A stretch of DNA of 64,000 nucleotides from Shewanella sp. MBTL60-112-B2 (GTDB taxonomy: Bacteria; Pseudomonadota; Gammaproteobacteria; Enterobacterales; Shewanellaceae). Made by a program: the position numbers and the translations under genes. The notes beneath the pieces are model-generated. The model was given only the letters and a program-made list of their open reading frames with translations. It was not told where the DNA came from and did no database searches. The DNA lies in the NCBI RefSeq assembly GCF_019655055.1, contig NZ_BPFA01000003.1:124001-188000 (forward strand), given 5' to 3'. Position 1 is the stretch's first letter. Each line of letters starts with the position of its first letter. This document shows, in pieces, positions 45,611-58,053 of the stretch.

Positions 45611-46537
45611 ATGCCAAATAATAATAAAAACTCTACTCTGGCGGGTTATGCATTTCTAGCAAGCCTTCTTATTCCCAGCAGCGTTCTGGCTGCTGGGTTC
45701 GATATCTGGATCTATCCCTTAGATTACAACGACACCAGCAAACAATGGAGCCTCGGTGAAGCCCAAGCCGTCACTGAGCGCGATGGCTACGACAACCAAC
45801 CGAGCTTTAGCCCCGATAGCCAAAACCTGCTGTTTACTTCAGACAGAGTAAACGCACAAAACGATATATATCAGTATCGCCTCACTGACAGCAGTCTTAG
45901 CCAACTGACCTTTACCCCTGAGCAGAGCGAATATTCACCGCAAGCTTTCGAAAATGGCACTGATAGCTATCAGCTCAAGTATGTAGTCGAGCAAGGTGTA
46001 CCTCACCAAAGCGTTTGGCAACAAACGAGCAATAACCCACGCAAGCGTGCCATCAATAGTTATATTCCAACGGGTTACTTTGCTAGTGATGCGCGTTTAG
46101 GCACCCTCATTTGGGCAAGGTATGCCTATAGTCTCTATTTTGAACCTAAGGGCGAAACTGCAGATGAACGCCACTTTGTGGTAGACAACGTTGGCCGCAG
46201 TATCCACGCCATCCCCAATGACCGCGCCTTTAGCTACCTACATAAGCAGCTTGATGGCGACAGAGTAATTAAGCGTTTCTCGCCACAAGACAATAGCCAC
46301 AGTCGATTAATAACACTCCCTAGTAGCGCAAGCGAAGACTATGCCTGGAGCAAGAATAATTGGCTTTTAAATATAGATAGCGGCCATTTACGCGGCTGGA
46401 ACTCAGCTTCTAAACAGCAGCCAGACTGGCAAATATTGAGTCCTATTGCGGCGCCGAGCGAGCGTTACCTAAATGCCTCTCGTATTGCTATTAGCCCTGA
46501 TAGCAAACACTTAGCTGTGGTTTGGCAGAGAAAATAA
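45611..46537 (+). CDS. TolB/WD40-like beta-propeller protein of the gal cluster, exported
   Basis: 308 residues with a signal peptide ('GYAFLASLLIPSSVLAAG'). PD40-type repeats are visible ('DNQPSFSPDSQNLLFTSDR' and 'RIAISPDSKHLAVVW'), as in TolB-like propellers. No catalytic motif is seen. It is the first gene of the galactoside cluster, 42 bp before lacZ, and is likely to be co-transcribed. Its role, perhaps in binding substrate, is unknown. A promoter -10 (TATAAT) lies just upstream. Confidence 0.75.
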   Translation: MPNNNKNSTLAGYAFLASLLIPSSVLAAGFDIWIYPLDYNDTSKQWSLGEAQAVTERDGYDNQPSFSPDSQNLLFTSDRVNAQNDIYQYRLTDSSLSQLTFTPEQSEYSPQAFENGTDSYQLKYVVEQGVPHQSVWQQTSNNPRKRAINSYIPTGYFASDARLGTLIWARYAYSLYFEPKGETADERHFVVDNVGRSIHAIPNDRAFSYLHKQLDGDRVIKRFSPQDNSHSRLITLPSSASEDYAWSKNNWLLNIDSGHLRGWNSASKQQPDWQILSPIAAPSERYLNASRIAISPDSKHLAVVWQRK

Positions 46538-49792
<3,255 letters not shown>

Positions 49793-49932
49793 TAGCCAAA
49801 GAACCAAAATACTAGGCAGCATTCAGCTATATCCAACTTAATGCTGCCTATAGAAGGCGATATCTGTCGGCAGTATTGTACTAAGATATGGCACAAGGAT
49901 ATAAAAACTAAAAATAACGGTTAAGGATCAAC

Positions 49933-51354
49933 ATGGAACACACTATTCAACTGGTTATATTTTTTGGCTTAACCGCCTTGGTAGGTTTAATCACCTACCT
50001 AAAGTGCCGCAAAGTCACCCGCGATAGCAGCGACAGCAAAGACTATTTTCTTGCCGGCGGAGGCTTAAGTTGGGTGGTAGTTGCTGGCTCCTTGATGATG
50101 ACCAACATCAGCGCCGAACAAATTGTTGGTATGAACGGCGCACAAACCTTGTTAGTTGCTTGGTGGGAGATCGCCGCGGCGGTGGGACTCATCATACTCG
50201 CTAAATGGCTGATCCCTATCTATTACAAGTATAACTGCACTACCACAACCGAACTGCTTGAGCGCAAGTATCAAGACAAAGGGATCCGCGCCATGGTATC
50301 GGTGCTGTTTATGCTCGGCTACGCCTTTATCCTGCTGCCAGTAGTGCTTTATACCGGCTCACTATTTATGAAGTCTATGTTTGGCTTATCGATATCGGTA
50401 ACTATGCTTGCAATCATCTTTGCCGTTGTCGGTGCCGTCTATGCAATTTTTGGTGGCCTAAGAGCTATCGCTATCTCCGATAGCCTCAACGGTATTGGTT
50501 TACTACTCATGGGGATAGTGGTCTCTTACCTGGCACTTAACGCCGTAAACTGGGATCTATCAGGGATCCCAATTGAACGTGTCACCTTGATTGGTGATGC
50601 TCAATCAGATATTCCTTGGCATACCCTGTTAACCGGTATGATCTTCATTCAGATCTTCTACTGGGGCACTAACATGGTGATCACCCAAAGAGCACTAGCG
50701 GCAAAGTCGGTTAAAGAGGCACAAAAAGGCCTCTACGCAGCCGTGGTCATGAAGCTAATTATTCCAATTATCGTGGTGTTACCTGGACTTGTGGCCTATA
50801 AACTTTACGGTGATGTTGGTGATGTAGCCTACGGCAAGCTGGTTGGTGATATTCTACCTAGCTGGCTATCGGGCGCTTTCGCTGCGGTAATGGCGGGCGC
50901 GGTTTTAAGCTCATTTAACTCTTGCTTAAACTCAGCTGCAGCGCTTTATACCTGTGATATTCACCAAAACTATATCAATCCGAATGCTGATATTCGCAAA
51001 ATTGGTACCCGTGTTGCCCTCGTCTTTACCCTTATTTCATTGTGTTTAGTGCCGGTATTTGCCCAATCAGCCAGTATTATTTCGTTACTACAGCAGCTAA
51101 ATGGCCTCTACTCTATGCCTGTACTTGCCGCCTTTATCTGTGCCCTCGTCTTTAAGGATGTTAACGCTAAAGCGATTAAGATTGGCCTAGTGTTTGGCGT
51201 ATTAATGTATGCAGTCTTCACCTTCGTCTGGAGTCCGCTGCACTTTATCCACATGATGGCTATTACCTTGGCCGCAACCATTTTGATTACCCTAGCCCTG
51301 AGTAAATTTGTATTTGGGCCACAGAGCATCAATAACCAACTTGTAAGCGACTAA
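49933..51354 (+). CDS. Sodium:solute symporter (SSS family), probable galactose transporter
   Basis: 473 residues with about 13 membrane helices. The SSS signatures are present: 'SDSKDYFLAGGGLSWVVVAG', 'MTNISAEQIVGMNG', 'AIFGGLRAIAISDSLNGIGL' and 'AVMAGAVLSSFNSCLNSAAA'. The family includes the Vibrio Na+/galactose symporter SglT. Location between lacZ and galK makes galactose the likely substrate (inference). It starts 140 bp after lacZ; a 12-bp hairpin follows. Confidence 0.9.
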   Translation: MEHTIQLVIFFGLTALVGLITYLKCRKVTRDSSDSKDYFLAGGGLSWVVVAGSLMMTNISAEQIVGMNGAQTLLVAWWEIAAAVGLIILAKWLIPIYYKYNCTTTTELLERKYQDKGIRAMVSVLFMLGYAFILLPVVLYTGSLFMKSMFGLSISVTMLAIIFAVVGAVYAIFGGLRAIAISDSLNGIGLLLMGIVVSYLALNAVNWDLSGIPIERVTLIGDAQSDIPWHTLLTGMIFIQIFYWGTNMVITQRALAAKSVKEAQKGLYAAVVMKLIIPIIVVLPGLVAYKLYGDVGDVAYGKLVGDILPSWLSGAFAAVMAGAVLSSFNSCLNSAAALYTCDIHQNYINPNADIRKIGTRVALVFTLISLCLVPVFAQSASIISLLQQLNGLYSMPVLAAFICALVFKDVNAKAIKIGLVFGVLMYAVFTFVWSPLHFIHMMAITLAATILITLALSKFVFGPQSINNQLVSD

Positions 51355-51366
51355 CCTCAAGCTATC

Positions 51367-51403
51367 GCTCCAATGCCCTTTGATTATCATGGGGCATTGG
51401 AGC
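51367..51403 (+). terminator. Hairpin after the symporter gene
   Basis: GCTCCAATGCCC and its exact inverse complement (12 bp each) with a 13-base loop, followed by TTGCATC. It lacks a strong U-tract, so it may be a weak terminator or a processing site. The rest of the 51355-51672 gap shows no gene. Confidence 0.5.
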
Positions 51404-51672
51404 TTGCATCAAGCTGTGATAGAAAAACTCAGTTACACAAGTTACAAAGTCATGATATAAAACATTAGATGGATATTGAGCGATACAAAATGACACAGCC
51501 CATATTGACTATACCAAGGCTGTTTTCGCTCAAAAAGTATCATGCATTAAGATTAACTTTTAATGTAAACCGCTGTTAAAAATTGGTCGCCAGAATCAAA
51601 CTCAGCTAAACCACCCAGTTTATTGCAATGCTTTTTACTGAACGCAAATATTAACATTCGGAAATTTTGATT

Positions 51673-52827
51673 ATGTCCAATCCCGCTCAGCGAGCAAACA
51701 AACTGTTTGTGCAAACTTTTGGCACCCAAGCCGACGAGCTTTATTGTGCCCCTGGACGCGTTAACCTTATTGGTGAGCACACCGATTACAACGATGGTTT
51801 TGTACTTCCAGCCGCCATCAACTTTTATACGGCTGTGGTGGTTAAACGCCGTGATGATTTGCGCTTTCGCGCCGTATCAGACGCCTTTCCTGGTGAAATC
51901 GAGGAATGGGTTTTCGGTGAAGAAGGTCAACCTACAGCCAACCATTGGTCAAACTACCTTAAAGGCTTTACCGCAGCGATGGCCACATCAGGCCTAGCAC
52001 CAAAAGGGCTGGATGTCGCCGTGGTCAGTAATGTTCCTATGGGAGCAGGCCTGTCTTCTTCAGCGGCATTAGAGATAGCCTTCGGTACCGCCGTCAATGA
52101 TTGCAGCCAAATAAAGCTATCACCATTGGCAATCGCTCAACTGGCTCAGCGCGGCGAAAATCAATTTGTCGGCTGTGCCTGCGGCATCATGGATCAGATG
52201 ATCAGTGCTCTAGGTGAACAAGATCATGCGCTGCTCATTGATTGCCTTGACCTTGACAGTGAAGCGGTCAGTATTCCAGACAGCTTAAGCCTGATCATAA
52301 TCAACTCGAATGTGCAGCGTGGCCTTGTTGAGTCGGAATACAACCTGCGCCGCGAACAGTGCGAGCAAGCCGCAAGTCACTTTGGTTTAGAGTCACTACG
52401 AGATCTAGACCTTGCCAACTTAGAGGCGGGGAAATCGGATTTAGCCGACGACAGCTACAAACGCGCTAAACATGTAGTCACTGAAAACAGGCGCACCCAA
52501 AATGCAGCATGGGCTCTTGAATCCGGTGACATAGCTAAAGTTAGCCAATTGATGGCACAGTCTCATATATCGATGCGAGATGACTTTGAGATCACCACTA
52601 CAGAAATCGATTACCTAGTTGAGATAATCTCCAATGTTATCGGCGAACGCGGTGGTGTACGTATGACGGGCGGTGGCTTTGGTGGCTGTGTGGTCGCACT
52701 CGTCGATCACGCGTTAACCGATGCAGTTGTTGAAGTCGTTGAACAGAAATACGCCAAGAGAACAGGCCTAGAAGCCGATATTTATCTCTGCACTGCAAGC
52801 GATGGTGCCAAGCGTATCGACAATTAG
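51673..52827 (+). CDS. galK: Galactokinase
   Basis: 384 residues from ATG 51673. The GHMP kinase hallmarks are clear: 'CAPGRVNLIGEHTDYNDGFV' (galactose-binding signature), ATP loop 'PMGAGLSSSAALEIAFG', 'CACGIMDQMISALGEQDHAL' with the catalytic Asp, and 'GVRMTGGGFGGCVVALV'. It phosphorylates alpha-D-galactose at C1. galM follows 36 bp later. No galT or galE is found nearby, so UDP-glucose exchange and epimerisation must be encoded elsewhere. Confidence 0.97.
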   Translation: MSNPAQRANKLFVQTFGTQADELYCAPGRVNLIGEHTDYNDGFVLPAAINFYTAVVVKRRDDLRFRAVSDAFPGEIEEWVFGEEGQPTANHWSNYLKGFTAAMATSGLAPKGLDVAVVSNVPMGAGLSSSAALEIAFGTAVNDCSQIKLSPLAIAQLAQRGENQFVGCACGIMDQMISALGEQDHALLIDCLDLDSEAVSIPDSLSLIIINSNVQRGLVESEYNLRREQCEQAASHFGLESLRDLDLANLEAGKSDLADDSYKRAKHVVTENRRTQNAAWALESGDIAKVSQLMAQSHISMRDDFEITTTEIDYLVEIISNVIGERGGVRMTGGGFGGCVVALVDHALTDAVVEVVEQKYAKRTGLEADIYLCTASDGAKRIDN

Positions 52828-52863
52828 CTTAGCGATTAATTTAACAGTTAACAGGACTTAATT

Positions 52864-53895
52864 ATGGTACGTATTCGCCCTCTCGAGCCTTGGACCGATC
52901 CACGTGGTGGACAAATAGAGCGACTGCTCATAGATAACGGCACAATAGCGATAGAAGTGCTAAGTCTTGGTGGGATCATCCGTTCTTTATGGGCGCCTGA
53001 TCGATATGGTGAACGTGCAAACTTGGTATTAGGCTGTGATAGCGCTGAAGATTATCTTGCCCAAGATGCCTACTTGGGAGCCATTGCAGGGCGATACGCC
53101 AACCGTATTGCTAATGGTAGCTTTAGTGTGGACCAAACTCAGTACCAGCTCGATGTAAATCAGGCCAGCAATTGTTTACATGGCGGCCGAGAAGGGTTTC
53201 ATCGCAAAAATTGGCAACTTGGACCACTACCAGATGGTGTACGTCTCAGTCTCAAAAGTCTAGATAAAGATATGGGATTTCCTGGTAACTGTAACGTGCA
53301 GTTAGATTATCGTCTCGTTGGCAATAATCTCTATGTAGAGATCTTAGCAAGCTCTGATAAATCCTGCCCAATTAGCCTGACTCAGCACAGTTATTTTAAT
53401 CTAGACTCTAGTAATACAAGCCTTAACCACCAACTGCAGATCGATGCCCAGCAATACCTCAGCATTGATGATAGCGGGATCCCAAAATCTGTTAACTCTA
53501 CCAAGGGCAGCGACTTAGATCTTTCAATGCCTACAGAGCTGCAGTCGCTCATTGGCCGTGAAGAATTAACCACGACATCGGGAATCGATCATTGCTTCTT
53601 GATGCCTAATACTGAGTCAAAACTACAGCGATTTGGCCGTTTGAGCTCACCGCTTAGCGGGCGTAGCATGACTTTATATACCAATCAGCCGGGTGTGCAG
53701 GTGTATGGAGGTAATAGCTTAGCGGGAGTGATAGGTAAGAACCAACAGAGGCTAGGTCAATATCAGGGGATATGTATAGAACCTCAGCAGATCCCTGACG
53801 CCCCTAACCAAGCTGATATAGCAGGAGATGCGTTGATTAACCCTGGTGAGGTTTACCATCATATTAGTCGCTATCAGTTTGAAGCGGATGCCTGA
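52864..53895 (+). CDS. galM: Aldose 1-epimerase (galactose mutarotase)
   Basis: 343 residues. Characteristic segments are 'GAIAGRYANRIANGSFSVDQ', 'NCLHGGREGFHRKNW', 'ISLTQHSYFNLDSSN' (catalytic His) and 'TTSGIDHCFL'. The acid Glu is in 'GICIEPQQIPDAPNQ'. It converts beta- to alpha-galactose for GalK in the cytoplasm (no signal peptide). It is the last gene of the cluster. Confidence 0.96.
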   Translation: MVRIRPLEPWTDPRGGQIERLLIDNGTIAIEVLSLGGIIRSLWAPDRYGERANLVLGCDSAEDYLAQDAYLGAIAGRYANRIANGSFSVDQTQYQLDVNQASNCLHGGREGFHRKNWQLGPLPDGVRLSLKSLDKDMGFPGNCNVQLDYRLVGNNLYVEILASSDKSCPISLTQHSYFNLDSSNTSLNHQLQIDAQQYLSIDDSGIPKSVNSTKGSDLDLSMPTELQSLIGREELTTTSGIDHCFLMPNTESKLQRFGRLSSPLSGRSMTLYTNQPGVQVYGGNSLAGVIGKNQQRLGQYQGICIEPQQIPDAPNQADIAGDALINPGEVYHHISRYQFEADA

Positions 53896-53905
53896 TTAAT
53901 ATAAA

Positions 53906-53936
53906 ACAAAAACAGCGCCTAGGCGCTGTTATTTAA
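53906..53936. terminator. Bidirectional terminator between galM and the acidic-tail protein gene
   Basis: AACAGCGCCT directly followed by AGGCGCTGTT, flanked by A-rich and T-rich tracts. Confidence 0.85.
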
Positions 53937-53946
53937 CTCTTATTGA

Positions 53947-54360
53947 TTAATCATCGTAATCGTCTGACCAATCATCATCATAGTCATCGCCATCGGCTGA
54001 CTCTAACTCTGGCTCATCGTCTTCTGGCACGGCTTTTGGCTTCTTAGGAGCAGCGGCTGCGCTCTTAGGATTATTCGCCTCGACCCATCCTTGATGTTTA
54101 GCCATAAACTCTTCTCTTGCGGCAAACCAAGCTGCGCCACAAGTTTTATCAACTTCAGTTATCGCCTGCTCATCAAGTTCATGCAAGTTAGGCTTAACGA
54201 TATCTTCAGCGTATTCGATAATTGCTTCACGAGTCGCGTTATAGAAATAAACACGGCCAGCAGAAGCATCAGGAAACTGTTTATCATGAATAAGAATGGT
54301 ATTGCCGCGAGCGGTTCTCAACTCACCATACCAAACTGGTTTCTTTGTAGTCTTGTACAT
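53947..54360 (-). CDS. Conserved protein with an acidic tail, unknown function
   Basis: 137 residues, cytoplasmic. The N-terminal 90 residues form a compact domain ('KPVWYGELRTARGNTILIHD', 'RVYFYNATREAIIEYAEDIV'). An Ala/Pro/Lys linker and a strongly acidic end ('DDYDDDWSDDYDD') follow. I do not recognise the family; it looks like a conserved Shewanella-group hypothetical. The acidic tail could act as a protein- or nucleic-acid-competing segment (speculative). Confidence 0.8.
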   Translation of the reverse strand: MYKTTKKPVWYGELRTARGNTILIHDKQFPDASAGRVYFYNATREAIIEYAEDIVKPNLHELDEQAITEVDKTCGAAWFAAREEFMAKHQGWVEANNPKSAAAAPKKPKAVPEDDEPELESADGDDYDDDWSDDYDD

Positions 54361-54705
54361 ATATGTTAATGCCCTTAAATCAACACATACAAAATAAATA
54401 AGAAGTAAATTGCGCTAACATTTACTCCCGTGTTCCCTAAATTTTACCATCAGGGACAGAAGCGGTATTTTTACAGATTTTTGCCGAATATCAAGAGTAG
54501 AAAATACATATTTTTCCTCTCAAAGACGAAATTAATCACATAAATTATTCAGCTCTTATCGAATTTAGTTCAAAGCAGTCGTTATTCAAGTTTTTCGCTA
54601 TCAATAAATACAAAAAAAACTCAAACAAGACGACAACCCTCACAACATCAACAATTTAACCAACAATAGCTGACAAAATACAACAAGCCTATTTTCAACA
54701 CGCTG

Positions 54706-54837
54706 TCCTATTACTATAGGAATAGTTCTACATGACACGAGGATGACAATTGCAAAGCTAAGGAAAAAAAGCCATTTAGCTTGCTGGCTAGCAACTGGTT
54801 GGAAGAGTCACGAATAATTCTCGTTTCCAACCTTTTT
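54706..54837 (+). ncRNA. Structured leader or small RNA ending in a terminator
   Basis: Three consecutive hairpins: TCCTAT-TACT-ATAGGA (54706-54721); GCAAAGCTAA pairing with TTAGCTTGC with one bulge (54752-54784); and GGTTGGAA (54797-54804) pairing with TTCCAACC (54825-54832) followed by TTTTT. It ends about 35 bp before the solute-binding protein gene. The order resembles a terminator-controlled leader (riboswitch-like), but no known class is matched with confidence. The rest of the 54361-54872 gap is AT-rich with nothing recognised. Confidence 0.45.
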
Positions 54838-54872
54838 CAGACCTATTTTGATAGACTAGCTCTAGTCTTAAT

Positions 54873-55628
54873 ATGGTGAATAGCAATAGGATTGTTTTGA
54901 AGTCTAGATTACTCATACTGTTAGTCATGAGCTTGCCCTCTAGTGCCGAGCAAATCGTAGTGGCTTCCGATATTTGGTGCCCTTATATCTGCACCAACAA
55001 TTCAGGTTATGTAGTAGAACTCACACAGCAAGCTTTTGCCTCTGTAGATGTTGAGGTGAAATTCGAAACCATTCCTTTTCAAAGGGCGCTAAAACTAACA
55101 AGCCAGCATAAGATCGATGCTGTACTTGCGGTCACCGATGAGCATATTTCCAGCTTTTCTCTTAATGGCAATCAGATTGCCATAGGCCAATACACCAATG
55201 ACTTTTATACACCTGTAGATTCAAATTGGCAGTATACCGACCGCGCAAGTTTAGATGATATGCTGATTGCAACCATCCTCGGCTATGATTACGGCCACTC
55301 ATTAAATCAGTATTTAGAAAAGCGTTCCCCCCAGATCCGCACATCGGGAGATACACCACTCAAGAGTAATCTTTACCTAACAGCAAAACGTCGTGTAGAC
55401 CTACTGCTCGGTAATCGCTATGTCATCGATCATACGGCAAAGGAATTTGGCTATAGCGAAGATATTCGTTATGCAGGCAGTGAAAATGAGAGCACGCCGC
55501 TATATGTAGGCTTTAGTAATAACGACAAGGGGCGAGACTATGCAGCTAAGTTTGCCCAAGGCATAGAAAACATTAAGCAAAGCGGTGAATACCAGGCCAT
55601 CCTCGACAAATACCAAATCATATTTTAA
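54873..55628 (+). CDS. Family 3 extracellular solute-binding protein
   Basis: 251 residues with a signal peptide ('LILLVMSLPSSA'). The substrate-binding fold is indicated by 'IVVASDIWCPYICTNNSGYV', 'FETIPFQRALKLTSQHKIDA' and 'GIENIKQSGEYQAILDKYQI'. No ABC permease or ATPase gene is adjacent, as for many orphan SBP_bac_3 proteins in Shewanella. The ligand is unknown (amino-acid-like is typical). It is preceded by the structured leader described separately. The Shine-Dalgarno site is weak. Confidence 0.85.
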   Translation: MVNSNRIVLKSRLLILLVMSLPSSAEQIVVASDIWCPYICTNNSGYVVELTQQAFASVDVEVKFETIPFQRALKLTSQHKIDAVLAVTDEHISSFSLNGNQIAIGQYTNDFYTPVDSNWQYTDRASLDDMLIATILGYDYGHSLNQYLEKRSPQIRTSGDTPLKSNLYLTAKRRVDLLLGNRYVIDHTAKEFGYSEDIRYAGSENESTPLYVGFSNNDKGRDYAAKFAQGIENIKQSGEYQAILDKYQIIF

Positions 55629-55657
55629 TACCAATCAATAGCTTTGAGTTTATGGCA

Positions 55658-55690
55658 AAAAAAAGCTCCCATATCTGGGAGCATTTTTTA
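55658..55690. terminator. Bidirectional intrinsic terminator
   Basis: GCTCCCA-TATC-TGGGAGC flanked by AAAAAAA on the left and TTTTTTA on the right, serving the solute-binding protein gene and ssb. Confidence 0.92.
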
Positions 55691-55716
55691 TATTTAGCAG
55701 TATTGACGTCTAATCT

Positions 55717-56388
55717 TTAGAATGGGATATCGTCATCCCAGCCATCATCCAAATCTGGAGTGAAGTTCTGCTGTGGCTGCGGAGCTGGGCGCTGTTGTGG
55801 CGCTTGCTGCGGAGCTGGAGCAGCTTGTGGCTTAGGCGCGTAACCACCTTGTTGAGGTGCTTGCTGCTGTGGCTGTGACTGCTGCTGGTAACCACCTTGC
55901 TGAGCAGGAGCTTGTGGCTTCGGCTGGTAGCTGTTTTGCTGTTGAGGCTGCTGTTGCTGTGAACCGTAGCCACCACCTTGTTGCTGTTGCTGTCCGCCGT
56001 AGTTCTGGTTGCCACCTTGTGCTGGTGCGCCACCACTCTGGTTACGACTACCTAGCATCTGCATGCTGCCGCCTTGATCGACAACCACTTCAGTGCTGTA
56101 ACGATCTTGACCACTTTGGTCTTTCCACTTACGAGTCTGTAGTTTGCCTTCTAGGTAAACTTGAGAGCCTTTACGTAAATACTCACCAGTGATTTCAGCC
56201 AACTTGCCGAACATCACAACACGGTGCCATTCAGTACGCTCTTGCTGTTGACCTTGTTGGTCTTTCCAAGACTCACTTGTCGCCACGGTAATATTGGCTA
56301 CGGCATTGCCGTTAGGCATATAACGTACTTCAGGATCTTGTCCTAAATTACCGACCAAAATTACTTTATTGACACCACGACTAGCCAT
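55717..56388 (-). CDS. ssb: Single-stranded DNA-binding protein
   Basis: 223 residues. The OB fold covers about 1-110 ('[20 protein letters not shown]', '[20 protein letters not shown]', '[20 protein letters not shown]'). A long Gly/Gln/Pro-rich linker follows and the protein ends in the conserved acidic tip '[10 protein letters not shown]' used to recruit partner proteins. It is longer than E. coli SSB (178) because of the linker. Codon bias of the linker shows many CAG/CAA repeats. The MFS gene lies 33 bp upstream in the same direction, so co-transcription is likely. Confidence 0.97.
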   Translation of the reverse strand: MASRGVNKVILVGNLGQDPEVRYMPNGNAVANITVATSESWKDQQGQQQERTEWHRVVMFGKLAEITGEYLRKGSQVYLEGKLQTRKWKDQSGQDRYSTEVVVDQGGSMQMLGSRNQSGGAPAQGGNQNYGGQQQQQGGGYGSQQQQPQQQNSYQPKPQAPAQQGGYQQQSQPQQQAPQQGGYAPKPQAAPAPQQAPQQRPAPQPQQNFTPDLDDGWDDDIPF

Positions 56389-56421
56389 TGAAATCTCCTG
56401 GAACGTATATTAAATTTTTAC

Positions 56422-57789
56422 CTAATCGACAGAGCGTAACACAGCTCGAGCTTGTCTCAAATCGAAATGGTCATCTACTTTTAAATAAGCCACTTTCTCT
56501 TCGAGTACCACTATCGCTTCTGACACACCCGCTAGTGCCGACAGCTCAGTTGCCATGGTCACTGCGCTCTGTTTGTCAGTTACATTAGCCTCTAATGTGT
56601 AACTCTTGAGTAGCACTGGATTTTTCATGCCGAAGGTCAATAAAAACCAGACGCACATTAGGCCTAACGCCACGGCAAACACACCCGATGCACCCACAAG
56701 TTGATAGGCTCCGCCACCGAGTAAACCACCACAAAACGCACCTAAAAATTGACTGGTCGAATAAACGCCCATCGCCGAGCCTTTATCCCCTACAGGACAA
56801 AACTTAGCAATCAAACTTGGCAATGAGGCTTCGAGGTAGTTAAAACCAGTAAAGAACAACACCACGGCAATACTCAATACCACTAAGTTATTGGCAAACA
56901 TCGCCATCGAGCCCAGCGCCACCATCATGATGATCAGAGCGACTTGGAACATACCTTTGGTATTATTGCGTTTAACTCCAATAATAATCAGCGGCACCAT
57001 TAAGAAAAATGCCCCCATAAAGGCTGGAAAGTACAGCATCCAATGTTCTTCTTTAGCAAGGCCGGCATCCACTAAATCGAGTGGTAAGGCTACGAACACC
57101 GCTGTTAATACTAGATGCAGAATAAAAATACCCGCATCGAGTCTAAATAATTGTGGGTCCATTAACATGCGCTTGAGCTTTTCAGGCGCTGCAACCGTGT
57201 CGCCTTTAGGCGCTTGTGAAATGGGATTGGGTACCAGTAGCTGCACAATCAACATACCCAGCAAAGCTAAGCCCGCTGTCATAAAGAACAGCCCGGACAG
57301 CCCTAAATGTTGTGCCACAATTGGGCCTACTAGCAGTGATAAAGCAAACGAGAAACCGATACACATACCGATAATCGCCATTACCTTAGTGCGCTGCTCA
57401 TCGCGGGTTAAGTCTGCCGCTAGCGCTAACACTGCCGCAGCAATAGCGCCCATGCCTTGCAATGCTCGTCCAGCCACTACGCCATAAATGGTTTCTGCAT
57501 TGGCGGCGACTAAGCTACCTAAGGCAAATATCAACAGTCCGATAAGAATAATCGGCTTGCGGCCAAATTTGTCAGATAAGATCCCCATAGGGATTTGAAG
57601 AACTGCTTGAGTTAAGCCGTATGCACCAATAGCAATACCAACCCATAAAGGTGAAAACCCTTCTAGGTGTTGGCCGTAAAGTGCAAATACAGGCATGATC
57701 ATAAACAAGCCCATCATGCGCAAGCCAAATACACTGGCTAAAGAAAATGCGACCTTTTTCTCAGTCTTGGAAAGTCCCTGGTTGGCCAT
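56422..57789 (-). CDS. MFS transporter, YajR-like, with C-terminal ferredoxin-like domain
   Basis: 455 residues from the ATG at 57789; the frame is open to 57855. Twelve membrane helices with the MFS motif 'GILSDKFGRKPIILIGLLIF' between helices 2 and 3. A C-terminal soluble domain of about 65 residues ('TMATELSALAGVSEAIVVLE...YLKVDDHFDLRQARAVL') matches the YAM domain of E. coli YajR (454 residues). Substrate unknown; multidrug or metabolite export is the usual guess. It lies between ssb and uvrA. Confidence 0.88.
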   Translation of the reverse strand: MANQGLSKTEKKVAFSLASVFGLRMMGLFMIMPVFALYGQHLEGFSPLWVGIAIGAYGLTQAVLQIPMGILSDKFGRKPIILIGLLIFALGSLVAANAETIYGVVAGRALQGMGAIAAAVLALAADLTRDEQRTKVMAIIGMCIGFSFALSLLVGPIVAQHLGLSGLFFMTAGLALLGMLIVQLLVPNPISQAPKGDTVAAPEKLKRMLMDPQLFRLDAGIFILHLVLTAVFVALPLDLVDAGLAKEEHWMLYFPAFMGAFFLMVPLIIIGVKRNNTKGMFQVALIIMMVALGSMAMFANNLVVLSIAVVLFFTGFNYLEASLPSLIAKFCPVGDKGSAMGVYSTSQFLGAFCGGLLGGGAYQLVGASGVFAVALGLMCVWFLLTFGMKNPVLLKSYTLEANVTDKQSAVTMATELSALAGVSEAIVVLEEKVAYLKVDDHFDLRQARAVLRSVD

Positions 57790-58053
57790 GCCCCGCCCTG
57801 ATCTGTGAACTTGAAATAGGTCGCGGAGTTTATCACGAAGTTTTTCATAGCCCAAAAGTTAAAACCAAAGATGTATACTTGAGCCATCTTTTAAGTGATT
57901 GGTTCTCAAAGTCGCCATATCAAAGGGCTTACTGCATTTCTGCTAGCAAAATCTTAGTTCTCTCCTACAATTGATAGCCAGTCTTGGCTATTTACATGGT
58001 CAATTTTGTGAGATACTTAACCACTTTTTTCGGCTTTGAGATCTGAACGCTAG

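Noticed and set aside
54721..54800. Firm call of a c-di-GMP-I riboswitch
   Set aside because: Only the GCAAAGC stretch is similar; the conserved tetraloop/receptor arm is absent.
55710..56192. Ser/His-rich and Val-rich ORFs overlapping ssb
   Set aside because: Out-of-frame readings of the CAG/CAA-rich linker of ssb.
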